A DNA stretch of 7,416 nucleotides from JBGSBR01 sp041730495. GTDB taxonomy: Bacteria > Patescibacteriota > Microgenomatia > UBA1406 > GWC2-37-13. Below, piece by piece: positions 6,395 to 7,416 of the stretch (positions are counted from its first letter, which is position 1; every line of letters starts with the position of its first letter). The DNA lies in contig JBGSBR010000037.1 in NCBI GenBank assembly GCA_041730495.1, forward strand, positions 1 through 7,416, read 5' to 3'. Position numbers and translations under genes: made by a program. The notes beneath the pieces were generated by a model. It was not told where the DNA came from, did no database searches, and saw only the letters and a list, made by a program, of their open reading frames with translations.

Positions 6395-6422
6395 AGGCGT
6401 CCCAACGTGGGGCGCCTTTTTT
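6395..6422 (+). terminator. Intrinsic terminator after the small membrane protein gene
   Basis: A 9-bp stem pairs 6395-6403 with 6409-6417 (one G-U pair) around the loop AACGT and is followed by a run of T to 6422. It begins 18 nt after the stop codon. Read on the minus strand the same stem is followed by CTCTTTTG, so it may also weakly terminate the convergent EVE gene, whose stop codon touches it. Confidence 0.92.
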
Positions 6423-6823
6423 CATGCCAATTTTGTATCAAGCCACTGTTGTACAGCTGGTGGTACGGGCATGACTGAAAGGCGAGATTGTTTGACGAGT
6501 GCGAAGTCTGCACAGAGTGGTTCAGCTTTTATATCTGCAAGTGTTACATGCTTGGTATATTTCTTTTTAAACTTCACATCGACTACAAATGATGTTCGAG
6601 GATCCTTTTCATTTTTATATGGCTCGCCTACTACTTCCATCAATCCGACAATCGCTTTATCTGTCTGAGACTGATAGAAATATATGAGATCGCCTGGTTT
6701 CATCGCTTTGATGAAGATAAGTGCAGCATAGTTGTGTACACCGTCCCATGTCGTCGTGCCATCTTTTTGCAGTTGTTCGATCGAGTAAGTCTCAGGATCT
6801 GATTTTGCAAGATAATATGTCAT
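6422..6823 (-). CDS. EVE domain-containing protein
   Basis: EVE domains are PUA-like folds thought to bind modified bases in DNA or RNA; bacterial single-domain members resemble human THYN1. The 133-residue protein is a complete single domain: YYLAKSDPETYSIEQL (3-18) at the N-terminus, TTWDGVHNYAA (24-34) with the typical Trp and Asn-Tyr, MKPGDLIYFYQS (41-52), AIVGLMEVVGEPY (57-69) and VKQSRLSVMPV (110-120). The start is fixed by the conserved N-terminus; AGGA lies 5 nt before the ATG. It converges on the small membrane protein gene, its TGA touching that gene's terminator, and diverges from radA. Being a stand-alone housekeeping-type copy without restriction genes nearby, it gives no clear defence context. 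Family call is firm; the ligand is unknown. Confidence 0.93.
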   Translation of the reverse strand: MTYYLAKSDPETYSIEQLQKDGTTTWDGVHNYAALIFIKAMKPGDLIYFYQSQTDKAIVGLMEVVGEPYKNEKDPRTSFVVDVKFKKKYTKHVTLADIKAEPLCADFALVKQSRLSVMPVPPAVQQWLDTKLA

Positions 6824-6833
6824 AATTGTCCTG

Positions 6834-6842
6834 ATTTTAGCA
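6834..6842 (-). promoter_or_regulatory. Extended -10 promoter of the EVE gene
   Basis: On the minus strand, TGCTAAAAT is an extended -10 ending 10 nt before the EVE ATG. The 14-base block TTTTGTGCTAAAAT (6834-6847) matches the nusA promoter block at 13 of 14 positions. No good -35 is visible, as is common for extended -10 promoters. The predicted leader is only 3-4 nt, which would place AGGA at the extreme 5' end of the RNA. Confidence 0.55.
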
Positions 6843-6908
6843 CAAAATTCTGCTCAATACTGTACAATGCTTATACGAATTGTATTATCAGTGAATTGAA
6901 TAAAACAT

Positions 6909-7416
6909 ATGTTTGTCTGCTCAAACTGCGGTGAAGGAAGCTCTACCTGGATCGGTCGCTGCCCTGCGTGTAAAGAATGGAATACATTCAAGGAGATGCG
7001 CGAAGCCAAGGAAGGCAGAGCTAAAGGTGAAAAAAAACAATCACTTGCTATAACCTCTTTCAAAAACATCGCTTCACAAAAAAACACCCGTAAAAAAACC
7101 GGTTTATTTGAGCTTGATCGTGTCCTTGGTGGCGGTATCGTCCCCGGCTCCATCATCTTGCTGACCGGTGAGCCAGGAGTCGGTAAATCTACGCTTTTGC
7201 TTCAAGCTCTCAAAGGTCTAAAAACACTGTATATCTCTGGTGAAGAATCCGCTGAACAAGTGAAGGAACGCGCTGAAAGACTTGAAGTAGATCTTGATCA
7301 GTTTTTATTTTCTGATACGTTGCAGGTTGAAGGTATCGTCAGTGGTGTCCAAGAACAAAAAGATCTCGATGTTATCGTGATTGATTCCATCCAAACGGTC
7401 TACTCACGGAATGCTG
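6909..7416 (+). CDS. radA: DNA repair protein RadA/Sms (N-terminal part, cut by window edge)
   Basis: RadA (Sms) is a RecA-related, DnaB-like helicase that drives branch migration in homologous recombination. The first 169 residues are present; the rest, including the KNRFG motif and Lon-like C-terminal domain, lies beyond 7416. A four-cysteine zinc finger uses C4, C7, C18 and C21. After a Lys-rich linker (about 28-63) the ATPase core begins with LFELDRVLGGGIVPGS; the Walker A is GEPGVGKST (87-95), followed by LYISGEES (107-114) and the Walker B VIVID (155-159). The start is fixed because the zinc finger begins three residues later. No convincing Shine-Dalgarno site or promoter was found in the 85-bp region shared with the EVE gene. 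The linker between finger and core is short and Lys/Glu-rich, but otherwise the fragment is canonical. Confidence 0.97.
   Translation, partial: MFVCSNCGEGSSTWIGRCPACKEWNTFKEMREAKEGRAKGEKKQSLAITSFKNIASQKNTRKKTGLFELDRVLGGGIVPGSIILLTGEPGVGKSTLLLQALKGLKTLYISGEESAEQVKERAERLEVDLDQFLFSDTLQVEGIVSGVQEQKDLDVIVIDSIQTVYSRNA

Noticed and set aside
6863..6888. TACAAT and TATTAT as -10 boxes for radA
   Set aside because: Neither has an acceptable -35 at 16-18 bp or a proper TGn extension.
6854..7156. 100-residue open frame antisense to radA
   Set aside because: It lies opposite the conserved RadA zinc finger and Walker A coding sequence and has no family resemblance.

Overview
The window looks like a chromosomal segment of a bacterium with a reduced genome, most likely from the Candidate Phyla Radiation (Patescibacteria). 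This is inference: translation initiation factor IF-2 is minimal, rimP, rbfA and truB are absent around nusA-infB, NusA has a shortened N-terminal domain and a long acidic tail, and most genes lack a Shine-Dalgarno sequence. All genes read cleanly with the standard bacterial code, and the EVE gene ends in TGA, so there is no sign of the TGA recoding seen in Gracilibacteria and Absconditabacteria. I cannot assign a finer lineage.

Positions 1-5751 hold one minus-strand gene series, in transcription order nusA, infB, a degenerate DHH-family protein with a Met/Pro/Gln/Asn-rich tail, rmuC and recJ (cut by the window edge). Gaps are 38, 18, 21 and 80 bp, so an operon is likely. It couples transcription elongation and translation initiation with two DNA-maintenance nucleases. 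The 80-bp gap before recJ contains a 60-bp palindromic element made of two nested hairpins.

Positions 5752-6029 form a divergent control region. Towards nusA there is an extended -10 promoter whose predicted start falls on the ATG. Towards the right there is a near-consensus promoter, operator-like symmetry, a leader of about 140 nt and a good Shine-Dalgarno site before an unrecognised three-helix membrane protein (6030-6377). That gene ends at a strong intrinsic terminator (6395-6422), where it converges with an EVE-domain gene (6422-6823, minus strand). The EVE gene has the same extended -10 motif as nusA. The DNA-repair gene radA (6909 onward, plus strand) diverges from it and runs off the right edge.

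The most unusual items are the DHH-fold protein that has lost most of its catalytic residues in the operon slot near which active NrnA-type enzymes are often found, the isolated membrane-protein unit with its own regulation, the shared promoter motif pointing to leaderless mRNAs, and the palindromic repeat. No CRISPR array, transposase, rRNA or tRNA was seen.
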